Positions 48,451 through 59,846 of a stretch of 64,000 nt of DNA are shown one piece after another. The position numbers were made by a program, and so were the translations under genes. The stretch is taken from the NCBI GenBank assembly GCA_029783825.1, contig JAREIK010003001.1, forward strand, positions 235,164 through 299,163. Reading direction: 5' to 3'. The notes under the pieces are model-generated. The model did no database searches, was not told the origin of the DNA, and saw nothing but the letters and a program-made list of their open reading frames with translations. Position 1 is the stretch's first letter. Every line of letters begins with the position of its first letter. Source of the DNA: Sapria himalayana (lineage: Eukaryota > Streptophyta > Magnoliopsida > Malpighiales > Rafflesiaceae).

Positions 48451-50020
48451 CTAACATGCATGAGAAAATACCTAAAAAAAAAAAATCTTCAATATACTAA
48501 TATTATCAAGAAAAATAATAAAAAATATAAAAAATAAATAAAACAAGAGTACCAAAAACCTATGAAAATATTATCAAAAAAATAATATTCAAAAAATTAT
48601 CAAAAAAAATAAATATACTAATATACTAATATTATCAAAAAATTAAATGCTGAATATAATTCCCTTGTCTCTAATTGAGAATATTCAAAAATCACAAAAT
48701 TTGAGAATTAAGTACATTCAAAAATTGAAAGATTCTCTAAATAACTATTTTTAATATGTAGGATCTTGAATAATATATATTGATAAAGTATAAAACAAAA
48801 CATATGATTAATGAAATATATTATTATTAAAACTAAATCTCAAAAAAAATATTTTAGAACATATTTTGCAAGTTAGTGTCTAATCATTTTAATTAAATTT
48901 TTATTCTTTCTTTTAAAAATCTTATTCTTTTGGTATGTAACAACACATAAAATTTGATGTATAATCTTATGTTTAAAATACTAAATAATAAACCAAGTTG
49001 ACATATATTCTAATGAATTATCAATTATTAATTTTTTTATATTTTTATCAAATTAATTTTTTATTTTTTTTTGAAAAATCTAAAAAACAAAAAAACAACA
49101 ATTACAAAAAATACATATTCATATTGATCTTGAGCAATATCAATAAAAATAATCAGATATTTAAATATCCCTTAGTTAATATATATAGTAGATTCCCACA
49201 TGATTGAGTGTATTAGATTAAATGGGTCAATACTCAAACTTAATTTTAATAAAAGATAAATTACTATTGTAAACTTTCCTAGCTAATATCTATTATACTC
49301 TAGGATCAAATCATTAAGGTCAAGATAAAATATTTTTAACTTTGTCAATAATGAGTGACAGAGCTAAAAATACAAAAGTAATGAATTTAAAATACTTAAT
49401 ATCTTGAATGATATATTATCATAAATATAAAATAAATAATTCAATATATTCAATCCTTAATTGTATCTTCCCCAGAGTCTCCATATCATACAAATAAAAA
49501 ACAATGAAAATAAAAAATTGACAATAAAATTGTTTAAAAAAAAACTTACATAGAATAAATTAATAAAATAATAAGATATAAATATAATATTAAAAATAAT
49601 AAAGATTCAAACTAAATAATACAATAATTAATAAATATCAAGTATTTTTCATTAATTATAATAATAATTTTAGAAAATAATATAATATATAATAAATAAG
49701 ATATGATTACTACTGATATAAATATTTACTCATTTGTCAATAATGTAGAAGTCAAAAATTAGAATATGAGTAAATTTGAATGATATCAAAAAGAATAAAA
49801 AAATGTGCTTCTAACGAAGACATGAGTTTGATTAGCTCCTCTCTAGTAAGTACCACATTGAATAAATTTTATGAAAAACTCAAGATATCAATGTTAGTCA
49901 ATCAATCTTTCTCACCAACATAGTACTCTCAATCTTCCTCTAAAAATAATATCAACTATATTTAGTGTAGCCAATACTATTACAATGAATATATTAAACT
50001 GATAGTCACTTTCATCTATT
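48451..50020. other. Very AT-rich region, nothing recognised
   Basis: Long A/T runs, many short stops, no readable domain on either strand. Part may be decayed 5-prime sequence of copia relic D, but no motif supports that. Confidence 0.4.
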
Positions 50021-50077
50021 CATGCTTTGATAATTCAAAAAAAAAAAAAAAAAAAAAAATCCATGCTTTGATAATTC
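50021..50077 (+). mobile_element. Poly(A)-only insertion with 16-bp target duplication
   Basis: The 16-mer catgctttgataattc occurs at 50021-50036 and again at 50062-50077, separated by a run of about 23 A and two further bases. This is the footprint expected from target-primed reverse transcription in which only the poly(A) tail of a LINE or LINE-mobilised RNA was copied. The alternative is slippage in a short duplicated segment. Confidence 0.65.
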
Positions 50078-50229
50078 TTACTGATTACTCTTAAAATAAA
50101 ATTATACCAAACCCAAATTAAACTGAAACCACTATATCAATTATGCTCTGATAATCCATAATTCATACATGTGTTTTTTTTCATTTTTTTAATTTCTATT
50201 TAAAAAGGATACATAAAATAGGGTTTTTA

Positions 50230-50560
50230 CCTCACTTAACTATGCGGACCACCACATTCAATGGCTCGCTATTGTGTGCACACCAAATACACCACCGCAC
50301 TCCCCCACTTGTTATGTTACACACCACCACGCGCACCAACACATGCACCATTACATATCATTGCTTTCAACTGTGCACATCATCACATGTCAATTATGTG
50401 CCTATGAATTTACTGTGTGCCAACTGTGTGTACCTACTGGGCACTTATGTGCCTATAGTGTGCATGTGCAAATCATTATGCACACCTCTACCCTCATTGC
50501 ACTTATCTACACTATACGCCTATGTCATCACCTTGCACATACCTATATTGTGATTGTCTA
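50230..50560. repeat. CA-rich cryptic simple sequence
   Basis: Enriched in cacacc, accacc, tgtgcc and tgtgcac strings, clearly different from its AT-rich flanks. Open frames of 103 and 151 codons are rich in His, Thr, Tyr and Cys and overlap in different frames, as expected from the sequence bias. No domain seen. Confidence 0.55.
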
Positions 50561-50656
50561 TACTATTTTTTTTCAAATAGCACACATATACATCTACTGT
50601 GCTGGTACAATACACGTGCATTTTATCTCTAAGATTTTGAATCACTTTAATACTAA

Positions 50657-51417
50657 TGGCCTATTTGATAACGCACTTGAAATCTTTAAATCATTGAAAA
50701 TTAAAATTTTCAAAGGATTAAAATTTTAAGTACGTTTGATAAGAAAAAATTGGGAGCTAAAAATTTAAATTTTAAGTGAAAATTCATTGAAAATTTTAAG
50801 TAGGTAGAGACCTACACCTACTTAATGTTGAAGGCTGAAAATTTGCAACATATTTTTTTTTTCAAAATTACGATTTTGTCCTTTTTTTCATTTCTTTTTC
50901 ATTTTCTCATTCATACTACAGTTCAATTTGTTAATTTGTATTCTCCTTCTCCTTTCTCAACTACCACAAACCCTAACCCTAATCATCTTTTATGATTAAT
51001 TTAAGAGAAGAAATAGTAAATCAACTAGTTATTTATTAGTTTTTATTTTTATATTAAAAATTTAGATAGTTTTAAAAAATTTAAATTTTATTAGCTATTT
51101 TTTAAAAATTTTTATTTATTTTGGATTTATGATTTTTTTATGAATATGTTTTTAGAGATTTTATTTTTTTCAATGAAAAAAAATTTCATTAAAATTTTAA
51201 TTTATGTTGAATAATATGTAACATAATGATAATAAAAATAAATACGTAAAATATATTATTTCCAGCATTCAACATTTATAGTTATCAAACAATATATATA
51301 TATTAACCATTCAATTAACAGTAATTTATCAAATAATTTTTCAATACAAATTCAACACTTGTAAGATTCAGCCTTAATTTTTTAGCACTTAATTTTTCAG
51401 TTTTATCAAATGGGCCG
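50657..51417. mobile_element. AT-rich MITE, copy 2
   Basis: Second copy of the element at 32205-32965, with better ends: left GGCCTATTTGATAACGC and right read inward GGCCCATTTGATAAAAC agree at most positions. The interior keeps the ccctaaccctaatc motif and cttttatgattaatttaaga. No clear target duplication. No coding capacity. Confidence 0.75.
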
Positions 51418-52646
51418 TAAGTTAAAATCTATGAGAAAAAAAATAATAAAAATGCTTATGAAAAAAATATATATTAGATGCTCTTATATATAAAGAAATG
51501 ATTGGGGTGACACAAAGATCAGGTACTCCTATCAAAAATACAAAAAAATAAAATTAAATAATAACAAAAATTACAATTGCTATTAATATAAGAAATATAA
51601 ATTTTGATTTCTTTTTACATGTTTGAGTTATTTTACTTGCCTTTTATTAAGAAATTACAATATACATCAAACTATCAACATAATATTCTTTAATGTAAAG
51701 ACAATAAAATATGAAGAGAAACATGTAGTTAGTATGATACTTGAAAATTCTCTTTTTCATATTCACTTGAATTCCCTTAACATCTTTCTTAAGTATGATA
51801 TTAATGAAAATCATATAGTCATGAACATGAAAAAATATAATAAAAAACATATTTAAATCATTAAATATACATTATCATATTTACTACCTATGAGATATAA
51901 CTACAAGACCTCAATTGATGAGCCCAAATTAAAACACATCGCAATTTTTAAAATAAATGAAAATATTTGTTTATTTTTATCTTTATGATTACAATGATTT
52001 ATTTTTAAATTATGACTATTGTGGATGCCATTTATATAATAATGTATGAATACTGTGTTACTTAGTTAACAACTATAAAAATATTGTGTTGCTGGCTAAT
52101 TATTAATTTATTACTTTTATGTAAAAGTAGAATAAATAATATTTTAGTAAATATTTAGTTGATGAACATTATGATAGTAAGATATTTTATTTTATATTAA
52201 AATATAAATGACTTACTTTATATAAGGAAACAAATTTAGGGTAAGCTAGATAAAATAAATAGAACAGGTATTATCAAAATTTCTATTTAATTTATATATT
52301 TAATTTGAAAAAAAAAATATATTTTTAATAATATATGAAATATATATTTATAATGTTTGGGGAGGGATATTATAGTTTAAAATATTTTTTCTGTTTTCTT
52401 TTTTTATTTTATTATGAATTAAAACATATAATTTGTTGACTGCCCAAGCCTAACAAGCTCACCATATATGGGCACTCCAATAATTATGAGTTTTTTTGAA
52501 GTTTATTATTATTATTTAATGACATCAAGTTCTCACAACATGAAAGTAGACAAAAAGAAAAAGCAAAAATATTATTATTATTTTGCATTAATATTTATGC
52601 TATTACATACAAGAAATCACATGAAGGCATACTAAGTAGGTCATAC
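51418..52646. other. AT-rich region downstream of the last visible PEX5 exon
   Basis: On the minus strand this lies after the exon at 52647-52741. The final PEX5 exon, expected to encode a short C-terminal tail, was searched for by eye and not found here or further down. Otherwise A/T-rich with no readable domain. Confidence 0.4.
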
Positions 52647-52741
52647 CTCAAAGAAATTCTTAAATACTGCCAGGCATTATCTGCCTTTGGATTCAGGGTC
52701 AGTGCCCTCACATAATAACAAATTGATTCCTGGTACATGCC
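52647..52741 (-). CDS. PEX5: PEX5 exon, C-terminal TPR end
   Basis: Minus-strand exon of 95 bases with acceptor ttgtag before it and donor gtatga after it. It encodes GMYQESICYYVRALTLNPKA followed by D-N-A-W-Q-Y-L-R-I-S-L-R, the last tetratricopeptide helix pair of the peroxisomal import receptor and the start of its C-terminal helix. It starts in frame directly from the exon at 55508-55573 and ends after two bases of a codon, so one more exon must follow at lower coordinates; I could not find it. The reading is clean with no stop. Its intron on the upstream side is 2,766 bases and is filled with repeats, a solo LTR and a Mutator-like element. Confidence 0.93.
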
Positions 52742-53524
52742 CTACAACCAAAAAAAAAAGTTATATATATTTATTTGAGAAAAAAAATAAACATTTTTTT
52801 CAATCAGATAATTGGGTCACCTCATATATTTAACAAGCCTCGAGTCACTAGAAGAAGATGGATACCAAAGATTCTGGACCACCCAAATTGGATGCAAGAA
52901 ATCAATTTTGATTTTAAAATGAAATTTTAATAGGTAACCACCTCGTTGAAAAAAGGTAGTGTATTTTTTAATCAGGGAATGTAATCAGTAAAAGGTAGTG
53001 TATATTTTATTGATGGAAGATAATCAGTAAAAGGCAGCGTATCATTTAATGAGGGAAGGTAATCAATACAAGGTAGTGCATCTTAGATTATCAACCACTT
53101 CAAATTACTAACACTCGGATGCAGTACAATATTTCTCGCTTACAAAATAAGATTTGAGACATCATAATCCATGCATATCTAACTCCAACTTGTTGACAAA
53201 AGGCTGGCACTTATTCTATAGATCATATAAAAAATCTTCCATCTCAAAATATACAACATTTCATTATCAAAAAAATATGCATTGGGAGAATAAGAGATAT
53301 TGTTTCTACAGTCATAAAATTTATCATTTCATGCCTTGTATATGATGTCTCTTATATTAAAAATCACTCCAGGGCACAATCATACTCTAAAGTAAAACAA
53401 TATTTCTTGCTTTCAAAATAAGATTGGTGACATCATCATATACCATGAACATCTAACTTGTTGAGAAAAGACTGAGAAATATAGTTTAGATTTAAAAAAA
53501 AAAAAAATTAATCCCATTAGATGC

Positions 53525-53996
53525 TGCTATATATATAACTTGTTTTGATAAACTGTTTTATAACAAAATATTTTTGTTTTAATATTTTCATGTAAGTGCA
53601 AGAAAGAAAATATTAAGAATCTGGGAATGCAGCAGAAGCATAATAATGGAAGTCCCGCTGTCGGGTCAGTGGTTTAATCTATAACGCATATACCATAAAA
53701 TATTTTGAAAGCAATCATACTCTCTGTGCGACTTATCGTGATTGTCTCTGCGCTGCATATACCGTAAGACATTTTGATTTAATCTATAATGCATAAGTAT
53801 TTTTTGGTGGATGTAGTTAGTCGTACTAAGCGACTAGTGAACTACGTTATTTTTAGTTTTTTGTTTCTCATTTTTTGATTTTGTCGTGGTTGGATTATGG
53901 ATTGAATATATATATTATTTGTTATTCTGTTATTTTTATTGTTCTTTCTTCTTCTGTATCTCAAAATCACAAATGTGAAAGCGTAATTCCCCAACA
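53525..53996 (-). mobile_element. Solo LTR in PEX5 intron, copy 2
   Basis: 472 bases starting tgctatatata and ending attccccaaca on the plus strand (TG...CA). Flanks gatgc (53520-53524) and tatgc (53997-54001) match at four of five bases, fitting a 5-bp target duplication. The interrupted 280-bp tandem unit resumes on the other side, which supports insertion. Homologous to 4719-5221 in the opposite orientation. Minus orientation is assigned because that strand begins TGTTGGGG and then shows the acgta...ctacatccacc style of copia LTRs. Confidence 0.75.
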
Positions 53997-54604
53997 TATG
54001 CAATATTTCATTATCAAAAAATGTGCATTGAGAAAATGAGAGATACTATCTCTACTGTCATAAAATTTATCATTTTGTGATTTGTATATGATGTCTCTTA
54101 GATTAATAACCACACAAAATTACAATCATAATCTGATGTAATATAATACTTTCCGCTTTCAAAATAAAGTTTGTACATCATCTTCCATGCACATCAAACT
54201 TGTTTACAAAAGGTTGGAAATAATCATTATCAAAAAATATATCATTATCAAAAAAAAAAATGTTCCATCCCATTAGATAGAATATATCATTATCAAAAAA
54301 TATGTATTGGCATTTGGCAGAATAAGAAATATCGTCCATTGTGATGGAATTTATCCTTTAATGATTTGTATATGATGTCTCTTAGATTAAAAATCACAGC
54401 AATTGCAATTATACTCTGATGTAATACAGTACCTTTCACTTGCAAAATAATGATTGTGACACCATTTTACATGCATATCCAACTTGTTGGCAAAAGGCTG
54501 ACAATTATTCTTCGGATAATTAAAAAAAAAAAAAAGCTTCCATCCTATTAGATGCAACATATCATTGTCAAATAATATGCATTACAAGAATGAGAGATAT
54601 TGCC

Positions 54605-55304
54605 AAGGAAGCATGGACACGGTTCCCTACAGCCGTGTCCACGTGTCCGACACCTAGACACGACAGGGACATGGCACGGATACGTGTCCGATACGCCACG
54701 TGGCGTATCGGATGGCTGCGTCAGTAGATGGCAGCCATATCCATGCCTATAGTGCCCGACATCCGATGATGTCGGGTGACCAACGTCGCCGCATGGGCGA
54801 CATTGGCCACTGGCAGGGGGTGGGCACGATTTGAGGGCGAGTCAGGGAGCGGACGCGATTTGAGGAAGAGACAGGAGTGGGCGCGATTCGAGGGGAGAGG
54901 AAGGAGCGGCGCGAATTGAGGGGAGAGACAGGGGCGGGCGTGTTTGAGGGGGAGGCAGGGGCGGGTGTATTTGTGTGGGGATGTGTATAAAATAAAATAA
55001 AATATTTTTATAAAATAAAATAAAATATTTTTATAAAATAAAATAAAATATTTTAATAAATAAAATAAATAATACATATTTATTTTATATAATAAAATAT
55101 ATTAATTTAATTTAATTTAATTTAATGAATTTTATAAAATACCTAATATTTATAATTAATAATTTTTATTTTTATTTTTTTTATCATGCCGTATCCTAGT
55201 CGTATCCGTATCATAGTTTTTTAGAATTTGCCGTATCCCCGTGTCCTGTCGTGTCGTATCCCCGTGTCCGTGTCCGTGTCCGTGTCCGTGTCTATGCTTT
55301 TTAG
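54605..55304. mobile_element. Mutator-like non-autonomous element (MULE 3) in PEX5 intron
   Basis: A perfect 9-bp duplication gatattgcc flanks it (54596-54604 and 55305-55313). Ends: left AAGGAAGCATGGACACGG, right read inward CTAAAAAGCATAGACACGG, an imperfect inverted repeat. Undisrupted copies of the surrounding 280-bp repeat (gagatattgtttctac near 53296) show what the empty site looked like. The left arm is GC-rich with cgtgtccgatacgcc motifs; the right arm has five copies of gtgtcc; the core is (taaaat)n-like. The 118-codon frame inside is low complexity. No transposase. Confidence 0.9.
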
Positions 55305-55507
55305 GATATTGCCTCTACTATGATGAAATTTATAATTTCACAACTTGTATATATGTCATGCCATATGCAAAAAAGATCACATATACACCCATTTTCTTCG
55401 TCAAATTATATTTCCTTTGACAATTGATAAGGCTAAATCATTTCAGTTATCATTATCTTAATCAAATATATATTTAAGATACAAAAAACCAGTAAAGATA
55501 TAAAAAC

Positions 55508-55573
55508 CTGATTCGCATAACTGATTCCCATGTTTGTCCAGGCTCGAACATAATTGGGCTTCAAATCAATAGC
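55508..55573 (-). CDS. PEX5: PEX5 exon, TPR segment
   Basis: Minus-strand exon of 66 bases (22 whole codons), acceptor gcttag, donor gttttt. It encodes AIDLKPNYVRAWTNMGISYA followed by N-Q. In PEX5 proteins this is a TPR helix pair in the C-terminal domain; the Asn residues in the N-M-G-I-S-Y-A-N stretch correspond to those that hold the backbone of the Ser-Lys-Leu type signal in studied receptors. It joins in phase 0 to the exons on both sides. The intron to the preceding exon is 234 bases. Confidence 0.95.
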
Positions 55574-55807
55574 CTAAGCAACCATGAGTGTGTGTCAAAG
55601 ACATTACATCATTCAAAAATAGATGAAACTTATCTGACAAATGTCAATGATTAAACAAACATTAAATAAAATTTTCTAACAATTAAGCTGATACAGGCAT
55701 TCAACCTATAATAAACTGAGAGCAGGCATGAAAACCACTTCATCTTCCAACAATTGAAAATTCACTAAATCCAAAGAATAATAAATTCTTACTGCACAGT
55801 AAAGTAC

Positions 55808-56032
55808 CTGCTGATAAGCCAATATTGCATCAACACTTTGAATACTGTTGGCTTGAGTAGCACCAAGTTTATTCCAAAGGGAGTAATCACGTGGCTTCAG
55901 TTTTAATGCCATTCTAAAAGAACTAATGGCTCTGTCATATTCCCTTGATAGGTTATATAAAATTCCAAGCACAATGTGCACGTCTGCATCCTCTGGAGAG
56001 ATTTTTATAGCCTCATTGAACAGCTTGACTAC
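55808..56032 (-). CDS. PEX5: PEX5 exon, PTS1 receptor TPR domain
   Basis: PEX5 is the cytosolic receptor that binds the C-terminal peroxisomal targeting signal (type Ser-Lys-Leu) and ferries matrix enzymes to the docking complex on the peroxisome. This minus-strand exon has 225 bases (75 codons), acceptor atgcag, donor gtactt, phase 0. It begins VVKLFNEAIKISPEDADVHI, then VLGILYNLSREYDRAISSFR and, later, SLWNKLGATQANS; these are two successive TPR units of the C-terminal half. The Asn residues in N-K-L-G-A-T-Q-A-N match known signal-contacting positions. Together the three exons give about 128 residues of a protein usually over 700 long. Upstream exons (N-terminal Pex14-binding part and earlier TPRs) are not visible up to 64000. 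Apparent Met codons before the exon lie in the intron. Confidence 0.95.
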
Positions 56033-56794
56033 CTGCATATTGCCAATCATTCAATAATAAAAATAATAACATTGTTGTAGTCTATAGATTGTTATTTTAT
56101 ATATTTTTTTAATTTTCTGCTCATTGTATTATGAATAAGATCATTCAACATATATGATGTGCTAATCAGATTAGTCCATTTTATTAGAGTGTCTCCATTG
56201 AATTTTTTATTAGAGTTTAGAAATTTTATATTTTACCTTTTTACATAGAAATTAAACTTTATAATTTCTTAGATAGATATGTGCACAATAATAACAGAGT
56301 GCACGCGTGTGCACTGTAGATGCTCAAAGCACAATAACTACAGGAGCAGTGAAGAAGAAAGTTGGGCAAGAAATGCACCATTAAGACACACCAAACTCTC
56401 GTCGCTTACACACTACATAGTAGAATCACATAATATGCATAACAAGAGTACATAACAAGCACACAAAAAAAAAAAAAGATGAAAAAATGGATAATAGTTA
56501 GATGCAGTAACTGCAATAGTTGCTTACGAGGTAGTTTGGATCCGACAATCAAGCAGTGAAATAAATAATTTCCAATTTAATCTTTCACGAGCAAATGGAA
56601 CACATAAAAATAAATTACTTTTCACTTAGAATAAATATTTAAATTAAATTATTACTACAACTTATATTCATATAATAAATTAATAAATAAATATTTTCAC
56701 AAAAATTTTAAAGATGACTTGGCTTATAATTTCTTTTCCCAATGTTGATATTCTTGATCTCTACCTAATATCTTGAGGAGCAGTGTTGCAAATT
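56033..56794. other. PEX5 intron sequence, unassigned
   Basis: Presumed intron upstream of the exon ending at 56032. AT-rich, with a short GC-richer patch at 56284-56330 (gtgcacgcgtgtgcactg palindrome-like). No further PEX5 exon could be read here. Confidence 0.45.
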
Positions 56795-57495
56795 TAGCTT
56801 ACAATTTATATTTTTTTCCTTTATTTGTATTTTATTTTATTATAAATATGTGCCCTTAATATGTGAGCTTCCCCAACTAAATTTTCTCATCATATAAGAG
56901 TACTCCTTGTATGTTTATATTTGCAGAATAATTTTCATTAATATTATGTGTTTAATTTCATGATATTAAATTTATCAAAAAAAAAAAAATACTTATAATA
57001 TAATTATCGGCTCATAAATTGATAATTTAGTTATTTGAAATAAAAGAATGAGTCACAAAATTAGTAGTATCTGATAAATAATAAGTATCTATTACTATCT
57101 TAAAAGAATTTTATATATTCATATCTAGTAAGTATAAGATCATCTTAATCTTAGTTTGCAATTTGTATTTTTTTTTTATTTGTATTTTATTTTATTATGA
57201 ATATGAGCTCTCAATATGTGAGCTTCCCAAATTAACTGTTCCCATTATATAAGGGTACTCCTTGTATGTTTACATTTGTATAATAATTTTCATTATATTA
57301 TGTGTTTAATTTCATGACATTAATTTTATGAAGAACAATTACTTGTAATATAACTATGACTCATAAGTTAACAATTTAGCAATTTGAAATCAAATAATGG
57401 GTCACAAAACTAGTAGTATCTGAAAAACAATAAATATTTATTGCTATCTTAGAAAAATATTGTTTATTCATATCTAGTAAGTGTAAAAATATCAT
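56795..57495. repeat. Tandem duplication, about 355-bp units
   Basis: Unit 1 (about 56795-57149) and unit 2 (about 57150-57495) share tatgtgagcttcccc, gtactccttgtatgttta, aatttcatgatatta and ttcatatctagtaagt in the same order at an offset of about 355 bases. Diverged by substitutions and small gaps, AT-rich, family unknown. Lies between the PEX5 exon and copia E. Confidence 0.8.
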
Positions 57496-57864
57496 AATGA
57501 AGAAACTCTATAAGAAAATCATCCTTTTTTATGGTGTTTTTAATATTTTTTTCTAAAAATAATTATTTTCATCTTTCTTTGGAATGAATTTTATTCCTAT
57601 AATATGTGTATTGTTAATATTATAAATAAAATACAACTTTATGATATTTAACTTTAATACATCTTATTAATATCTCACACAAATGACTCTTATGCATGAG
57701 ACAAATTGATTGAGGCAAGTCATAGATTGGGTCCTTCCATTAACAACATAAATAAAAAAATAAATGAAAAATAAGAGAAAACAAAAAAGAAAGAAAGAAA
57801 AAAATAAATAAAAAAAGAAACAAAACTCAAAACTTGTTTATATAATACAATTCCTACTTTTATA

Positions 57865-59790
57865 TTCCCCCTCAAGCTGAGTTATGTATATTATACTAAC
57901 AAAACTTCAAGTTCAACTAATTAAAATTGACCCTAATAAGCATCTTGGAGAGGACATTAACAATTATGTGTCTAGTAGGAATATAATTGAGCTGAATGAT
58001 TCTCATGTTGACTTTTTCAAAGATAAAATTATATTATTTTCAATATGTTTTGTCATATCATGATGCACTAGATCCCTAGTTATACTAATAGCTGTCTAAC
58101 TATCAGTAAGCTTCTACATGGAATGGAAGCTTGAACTTTAGCCTTGAGTTCCCTTAGTGTGGAAAATAACTGTAGCCATATTCCTTCGCATATACCCAAA
58201 GCATGTGTTTAATATTCTGATTCTGCACTAGTGTGGGAAACCACAACCTATATCCTACTTCTCCAAGTGATGAGATTCTCTAACACATTAAAACAATAGC
58301 TAGTTTTTGATTTTCTATAAGTTTGTTCTTCAGTCCAACTCATAATAGTGTAAATCTCGACTTCACGACTTTCACTCTTTGCAAAGTAAACCATGAGCAA
58401 GAGTCATCTTCAAGTATCTTAAAATTGTGTTCACGACATTTAGGTGATCCTCAATTGGATTATTCATATGTTAGCTGACTGCATTCACTGAATAAACAAT
58501 GTTAGTTCAAGTGTGTGAAAGGTAGATGAGCTTACTAATCAGCCTTTGATACTCACTTGTCAACTGACATACTTTCTTCACTTGAATTCAATCTCTTTGT
58601 ATAGTTCACAGATGTATTAGCAAGTTACAGGCAAGAAAACTTGTTTTATTCAACATGCCTAGGATATACTTACTTTGGGATATAACAATTTTCTCATTTG
58701 ACCAAACAATTTTCATTCCAAGAAAGTAGTTTAGTATCCAAACATCTTTGATCTCGAATTCAATTTTTAGTAACTCTTTCACCTTATGAATTTCCTCAGA
58801 ATCATCTTCAACAAATTAATGTTATCCACGTAGATGATGAGAACGACAATTTTTCCTCCTAATCCCCATTTAACAAACAATTTGTGATATTGATATTGTA
58901 AGTACTCATTGACTATCAAAGTACTAGTAAACTTATCAAACCATGTGCGAGATAATTGCTTCAAGTCATACAAGCACTTCTTCAATATGGATACCAAAAT
59001 TTAATTTGGCATGTTTTCTAATCTAGAGGGTATTGATCATTTATATTTTCTCTTCAAAATCTCCATTTAATAATATATTCTTGATATCAAGCAAATATAA
59101 TAGTCAATCTTGAATTACTGCCAAGGAGAATAACACTAACATTATAATCAATTAGGTCACAAGTGTGAAGGTTTCTATATAATTCATTTCGGAAGGATTG
59201 AACGAATCTCTATATCATAAATCTTGCCTTGAACCTATCTACACTTCCATCAACTTATAGTTGACTATGAAAATCCACTTTCATCCAACCTGACTTTTGC
59301 CTAGCGATAATATTGTCTAAACCTAAGTGTTGGTTTCTAAGGCCCGGACTTTTTTTTTTATAAATTTCTTATATCTTGACCTCGTGAGAGCCTCCTGGAT
59401 ATACAATGGACATTAAGTCTTGTGTTATCATTATCAAGTAACAATGAATTTTAGGCTTATGTGGTAGGCTAAACATTGACGGTTTGAACAAGGACATGAA
59501 TGATGGCTGGACTAAAATTTTGAAATTGACTGAATGGAACAAAAACTAATTGATTGTCATGAATAAAATCTTAAATTTAATATTCCCTAGAACTCACTTT
59601 CCAAATATAAGATTTGGAAAAATTAAATTGACTCTCAAAATATGTAACATCCTTAAAAAATAGACTTTTCTGATAAGAAAATAGTAGCATTTATTACTTT
59701 TTTGACAAGAAGAATCAAAAAATTACACTTAAGAGACTTTGAATCAATTTTAATGTGAGAATTATGATGAACATGAATGAAGGTGCAGCC
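57865..59790 (-). pseudogene. Ty1-copia relic E: integrase end, RT, RNase H
   Basis: Minus strand from 59790: CTFIHVHHNSHIKIDSKSLK and LVKKVINATIFLSEKSIF are the C-terminal part of copia integrase. RT begins about 59310 (WIFIVNYKLMEV, then a G-S-R-Q-D-L run), and continues with ETFTLVT (59190), LLNGDFEEKI (59065), then an open piece 58997-58779 with KKCLYDLKQLSRTWFDKFTS and VVLIIYVDNINLL, so YVDD is changed to YVDN. RNase H ends at about 58080-57900 with HHDMTKHIENNII. A purine run gagggggaat at 57864-57873 follows, the usual copia polypurine tract before a 3-prime LTR. A LINE replaces everything upstream of 59790. Dead. Confidence 0.85.
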
Positions 59791-59846
59791 TAGCGAGGAA
59801 CCCGCATCTTGAAGGAACCCGCGCCTCCTCTTCAAGCTCCCCTTTT

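Larger units (their letters stand above)
53095..55370. repeat. Diverged 280-bp tandem repeat in PEX5 intron
   Basis: Recurring landmarks in order: gtacaatatttctcgctt-like (near 53121, 53396, 54142, 54429), catccaacttgttgacaaaaggctg, ttccatcccattagatgcaa, cattatcaaaaaatatgcattgg, gagatattgtctctactgtc, atttatcattt and atgatgtctcttagattaa. Spacing is about 275-288 bases where not interrupted. The second unit is interrupted by the solo LTR at 53525-53996 and the last by the Mutator-like element at 54605-55304. About four to five units. Confidence 0.8.

Noticed and set aside
50242..50729. Overlapping frames of 103 and 151 codons
   Set aside because: Sequence is CA/TG-rich cryptic repeat; residues are His/Thr/Tyr/Cys-biased; longest frame runs into a MITE.
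54721..55077. 118-codon minus-strand frame
   Set aside because: Covers the arm and (taaaat)n core of MULE 3; repeats of Pro/Leu/Ser and Phe/Ile/Leu; not a protein.
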